The notes beneath the pieces were generated by a model, which saw only the letters and a list, made by a program, of their open reading frames with translations, had not been told where the DNA came from and searched no databases. Below, in pieces: positions 61,227-64,000 of a DNA stretch of 64,000 nt. Every line of letters begins with the position of its first letter. The stretch's first letter is position 1. A program made the translations under genes and the position numbers. The DNA comes from JAHRAW01 sp965226545 (GTDB lineage Bacteria > Pseudomonadota > Gammaproteobacteria > Arenicellales > Poriferihabitantaceae), in contig OZ245364.1 in the NCBI GenBank assembly GCA_965226545.1, forward strand, positions 1,054,001 to 1,118,000. The letters are read 5' to 3'.

Positions 61227-61801
61227 AACTCTTTCGCGGTTTATATCAACGGGCGATGCGCTGGTCGCGACATCCGCGCGCCGAATGGTATTTGGGCGCG
61301 GTCAGTTTTACCGAGTCGTCTTTTTTTCCGTTGCCGACGGCGATGATGCTCGCGCCGATGGTGTTGGCGAATCGCGCGCGCGCCTGGCGATTGGCCGGCA
61401 TCGCCACCGTCACTTCGGTCGGCGGCGGACTGCTCGGTTATTTCATCGGCTTGTTGGTGTTCGAACAAATCGGTCAACCGATTATCGATTTTTACCACGC
61501 CGCTGAAAAATTCGCCGCAATGAAAATTTGGTTTGCGCAATACGGCGTATGGCTGGTGTTGCTGGCCGGGTTTACGCCGATACCCTACAAGGTGATTACG
61601 ATTACCTCCGGCGTGTTGGTGTTGCCGTTGGGGTGGTTTGTGATGGCATCGTTCATCGGCCGCGCTTCGCAATTTTTTTTGGTTGCCGCAGTGTTGTGGT
61701 GGGGCGGCGCAAAACTCGAATCTGTGTTGGAAAAATGGATGGAGCCGATTGGCTGGGCGATGGTGGCGCTTGCACTCGGCGGTTATTGGGCGCTTCGATG
61801 A
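61223..61801 (+). CDS. YqaA-family (DedA/SNARE-associated) membrane protein
   Basis: 192 aa, five or six hydrophobic segments. YLGAVSFTESSFFPLPTAMM, GGGLLGYFIGL, FTPIPYKVITITSGVLVLPL and FVMASFIGRASQFFLVAAVL are diagnostic of the YqaA branch, membrane proteins possibly involved in lipid handling. Coupled to pcm (ATGA overlap) and to the M23 protein, a pcm-yqaA-nlpD order known in gammaproteobacteria. Confidence 0.88.
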   Translation: MKLFRGLYQRAMRWSRHPRAEWYLGAVSFTESSFFPLPTAMMLAPMVLANRARAWRLAGIATVTSVGGGLLGYFIGLLVFEQIGQPIIDFYHAAEKFAAMKIWFAQYGVWLVLLAGFTPIPYKVITITSGVLVLPLGWFVMASFIGRASQFFLVAAVLWWGGAKLESVLEKWMEPIGWAMVALALGGYWALR

Positions 61802-61821
61802 AACGGGCGCTTCGATGAAAC
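61788..61821. repeat. Exact 17-bp tandem duplication around the M23 start codon
   Basis: GGGCGCTTCGATGAAAC occurs twice in tandem (61788-61804, 61805-61821). The first copy contains the yqaA stop, the second the ATG of the next gene. Confidence 0.9.
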
Positions 61822-62585
61822 GCTTGGCGTTATGCATTGTGTTCGGCGTTGCGATGAGCGTCGTCGGGTTGTTGACGGCGTGCGGCGGACGCAGCTTGGC
61901 GCCGGTCATTAATAAATCGCCGGACCGAATCATCCCGGCGACTGCGGCGGTGCAGCCGAATGATTCGATTTACAGCGTGGCGTGGCGTTATGGCTTGGAT
62001 GCCGAACGGTTAATTAAATTAAACGGTTTGCGCAAACCGTTCGCCGTTAACAACGGACAACGTCTGCGCCTGCGCGGCGCCGCAACCGCGTCGACCGGCG
62101 CCGCCAAAAAGAAATCAACCACCGCAACCAAACCCACCACCGCAACGCAAGCCAAGCCATCAACCAAAAAAGCCGCGACAAAACCGGCGACGCGCAACTC
62201 ATCGAATCGATTGCGCGCACCGCGCAAATGGCGCCGCCCGGCGCAAGGCAAAATCATCGGCGCATTCTCGCGCGCACAAGGACGCAACGGCGTGCAAATC
62301 GCCGGCAAAGACGGCAGCGCGATTCGCGCCACCGCCGCCGGCGAAGTCGTATACGCCGGCGAAGGCTTGCGCGGCTACGGCAAGTTAATCATCGTCAAAC
62401 ACTCCGCCGATTTTTTAAGCGCCTATGCGCACAACCGAAAAATTTTGGTGGGCGAAGGACAAAACGTTCGCGCCGGCCAACAAATCGCGCAAATGGGCAA
62501 CAGCGGCGCAAAACGCACAATGCTGCATTTCGAAATCCGCAAAAACGGCAGCCCGGTCGACCCGTTGAAGTATTTGCCGAAGTGA
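61815..62585 (+). CDS. LysM/M23 lipoprotein, NlpD-like
   Basis: 256 aa. Signal with lipobox (VVGLLTAC), LysM domain (PNDSIYSVAWRYGLDAERLI, LNGLRKPFAVNNGQRLRLRG), a Lys/Thr/Ala low-complexity linker (TTATKPTTATQAKPSTKKAA), then the M23 domain GKIIGAFSRAQGRNGVQIAG, GEVVYAGEGLRGYGKLIIVK and MGNSGAKRTMLHFEIRKNGS. The zinc-ligand His of the usual HxGxD motif is changed (GVQIAG), so it is probably a catalytically inactive amidase activator like NlpD/EnvC. ATG 61815 is in the second half of the 17-bp duplication. Confidence 0.88.
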   Translation: MKRLALCIVFGVAMSVVGLLTACGGRSLAPVINKSPDRIIPATAAVQPNDSIYSVAWRYGLDAERLIKLNGLRKPFAVNNGQRLRLRGAATASTGAAKKKSTTATKPTTATQAKPSTKKAATKPATRNSSNRLRAPRKWRRPAQGKIIGAFSRAQGRNGVQIAGKDGSAIRATAAGEVVYAGEGLRGYGKLIIVKHSADFLSAYAHNRKILVGEGQNVRAGQQIAQMGNSGAKRTMLHFEIRKNGSPVDPLKYLPK

Positions 62586-62660
62586 GTTGTGGTTGGGGGG
62601 CAAAGTAAATTGGTTTTTAATTGGTAACTAAATATTAACCTGACTTTTGCGAGGCATTAA

Positions 62661-62888
62661 ATGAATATTGCAGAACTGAGACGAGAGATTAAGTTTGCGA
62701 AAAAACACCGCCGCAGTCGCGCGGCGTTCGGCAGCATCATTCGTCGCCATTACGATGAAATAAGTAAGATGACTCCGGACGAGAAGAGACGATTTATTGC
62801 GGCGCTTGGGTCTCCGTCCACTTACTACACTGAACTGCAAAAAGAGTTGAATGTGGTTAAATACAACGCTTGGCGCGCACGCCAGTGA
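62661..62888 (+). CDS. Unrecognised small basic protein
   Basis: 75 aa product starting MNIAELRREIKFAKKHRRSR, with a GCGAGG ribosome-binding site eight bases upstream. It is mostly helical, positively charged at the start, with YDEISKMTPDEKRRFIAALG and YTELQKELNVVKYNAWRARQ. The stop overlaps the start of the next gene (GTGA), so the two are probably co-translated. The leader GCGAGGCATTAA resembles that of the 23S IVS protein (GCGAGGCGTTAA). Family unknown. Confidence 0.68.
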   Translation: MNIAELRREIKFAKKHRRSRAAFGSIIRRHYDEISKMTPDEKRRFIAALGSPSTYYTELQKELNVVKYNAWRARQ

Positions 62889-63898
62889 ACTTACAAAACA
62901 CCCTCACCCAATTCCCGCGCGCCGCATTGGTCACGCAACCAACGCCGCTCGAGGCGTTGCCACGGTTGTCGATGCAGTTTGCGCCGCATCAATTTTTTGT
63001 CAAGCGCGACGATTGCACCACATCGGCGATGGGCGGCAACAAGGCGCGGCAGTTGGAATTTTATTTGGGCAAAGCCTTGGCCGACGGTTGCGATTGCGTG
63101 CTCGGCACCGGCGCGGTGCAATCCAATTACATGCGCCTGCTTGCGTCCGCCGCCGCGAAGTTGCGTTTGGAATGTTATGTGCAATTGGAATCGCGCGTTG
63201 CCAACTTTGATGCCGATTATCAACATTCGGGCAATGTGTTGCTCAATCATTTGTTGGGCGCGCGGGTTGCGCGCTATCCGCACGGCGAAGACGAAGCCGG
63301 CGCCGATGCGGCGTTGATGGCGCGCGCCGAACGATTGTCGGCGGACGGCAAAAAGCCGTATGTGATTCCGCTCGGCGCAAACCACGCGCCACTTGGCGCA
63401 TTGGGCTATGTGCGCGCCGCGCATGAATTGACGGCGCAATTGCGCGCGCAACAAATGCGCATCGATTTAATCGCGGTCGGTTCCGGCAGCGGCATGACGC
63501 ATGCCGGCTTGTTGGTTGGTTTGCGCTTGCTTGGCGTGACGACGCCGCTGCTCGGCGTATGCGTGCGCCGCAATGTCGAACAACAACACGCGCGCGTGCT
63601 GTCGCATTGTCGCCGCTTGGCAACGATGCTCGACGCCGATGCGGTAGACGCGGATGAGGTGTGGGTCGACGACACCGTACTCGCCCCGGGCTACGGACGC
63701 GCATCACAACAAGTGCGCGACGATGTGCGCATGCTGGCGCGTCAATGCGGCTTGCTGACCGACCCGGTGTATTCGGGCAAAACATTTTCCGCCGCACTCA
63801 ACTTAATTCGCGCGGGCGATGCGGCGCGGTTTAAAAACATTTTGGTTGTGCATACCGGCGGCGTGCCGGCGTTGTTTGCTTATCGGGGGGTGTTGTAA
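62885..63898 (+). CDS. D-cysteine desulfhydrase/ACC-deaminase-family PLP enzyme
   Basis: 337 aa fold-type II PLP enzyme. The start GTG 62885 overlaps the preceding stop. KRDDCTTSAMGGNKARQLEF contains the PLP lysine, GTGAVQSNYMRLLASAAAKL follows (ACC-deaminase-like loop), PLGANHAPLGALGYVRAAHE, AVGSGSGMTHAGLLVGLRLL binds phosphate, and FKNILVVHTGGVPALFAY is near the end. It probably degrades D-cysteine or a related D-amino acid; true ACC deaminase is less likely without its two active-site tyrosines being verified. Confidence 0.85.
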   Translation: MNLQNTLTQFPRAALVTQPTPLEALPRLSMQFAPHQFFVKRDDCTTSAMGGNKARQLEFYLGKALADGCDCVLGTGAVQSNYMRLLASAAAKLRLECYVQLESRVANFDADYQHSGNVLLNHLLGARVARYPHGEDEAGADAALMARAERLSADGKKPYVIPLGANHAPLGALGYVRAAHELTAQLRAQQMRIDLIAVGSGSGMTHAGLLVGLRLLGVTTPLLGVCVRRNVEQQHARVLSHCRRLATMLDADAVDADEVWVDDTVLAPGYGRASQQVRDDVRMLARQCGLLTDPVYSGKTFSAALNLIRAGDAARFKNILVVHTGGVPALFAYRGVL

Positions 63899-63949
63899 CA
63901 TGGCACGCGGTTGTGCTATGCTGTTTCTATCAATCCACAGGGGGTAATC

Positions 63950-64000
63950 ATGACCGCCAAAACGAAAACCAAACCGCCTTATTTGCCGGTGCATATCGCC
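63950..64000 (+). CDS. Start of a further gene, cut by the window edge
   Basis: 17 visible codons (MTAKTKTKPPYLPVHIA) follow an AGGGGG ribosome-binding site at 63939-63944. Too short to assign. Confidence 0.55.
   Translation, partial: MTAKTKTKPPYLPVHIA

Overview
The window is GC-rich, densely coded DNA from a heterotrophic proteobacterium. The best fit is Gammaproteobacteria in the broad sense, including Burkholderiales-like lineages. Evidence for this is the set of Bug/TctC-TctB-TctA tricarboxylate transporters, waaG/waaP LPS-core genes of a Gram-negative, hflK-hflC-DUF2065-purA, pcm-yqaA-nlpD-like order, and a periplasmic formate dehydrogenase operon with DUF3305/DUF3306/TorD/FdhD. No species assignment is possible from the sequence alone. 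TTG leucine, TTG/GTG starts and ATGA/GTGA/TGATG gene overlaps are common.

Layout. 1-2900: a leftward tctC-tctB-tctA operon (tctA runs off the window). 3220-11156: an aromatic/amine catabolic neighbourhood with a HpaD-like extradiol dioxygenase, HpaE-like semialdehyde dehydrogenase, FAH-family HpaG-like protein, acetoacetate-decarboxylase-family protein, MarR regulator, cytochrome P450 and a glutamine-synthetase-family ligase. 11234-15309: tRNA-Ala(UGC), 23S and 5S rRNA with their own promoter but no 16S gene next to them. The 23S gene is split at helix 45 by an intervening sequence with its own promoter-like site and a 75-codon ORF. 15381-15879: three tiny protein genes. 16057-23708: a carboxylic-acid module (RraA-type aldolase, AbrB-type membrane protein, 2-hydroxyacid dehydrogenase, TctC, a TctA-TctB fusion, PrpF-type tautomerase). 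23709-26747: gene relics, a small HNH-like protein, a RipA-like membrane protein and a membrane class III cyclase. 26837-38835: a complete formate dehydrogenase operon with fdhD divergent. Two unknown genes are wedged between fdhA and fdhB, and a second, diverged copy of the fdhA 3' end lies on their far side. 39058-44630: DUF3800 protein, an unknown protein, then LPS-core kinases and a glycosyltransferase. 44932-55353: glnA, a TrpD2/YbiB-like protein, MFS transporter, hflK, hflC, DUF2065, purA, gabD-like. 55601-63898: ABC exporter, Bcr/CflA-type MFS, miaA, pcm, yqaA, LysM/M23 protein, a small unknown gene and a D-cysteine-desulfhydrase-family enzyme.

The most unusual genome-scale signal is that many spacers between genes are made of degenerate short tandem repeats. 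The unit length differs from locus to locus (5, 6, 10, 11, 13, 14 or 25 bp). Several tracts run into the ends or loops of real proteins, adding low-complexity acidic or Ser/Thr-rich segments. The two strongest candidates for something undescribed are the ORF-bearing 23S intervening sequence and the two-gene insertion in the formate dehydrogenase operon.
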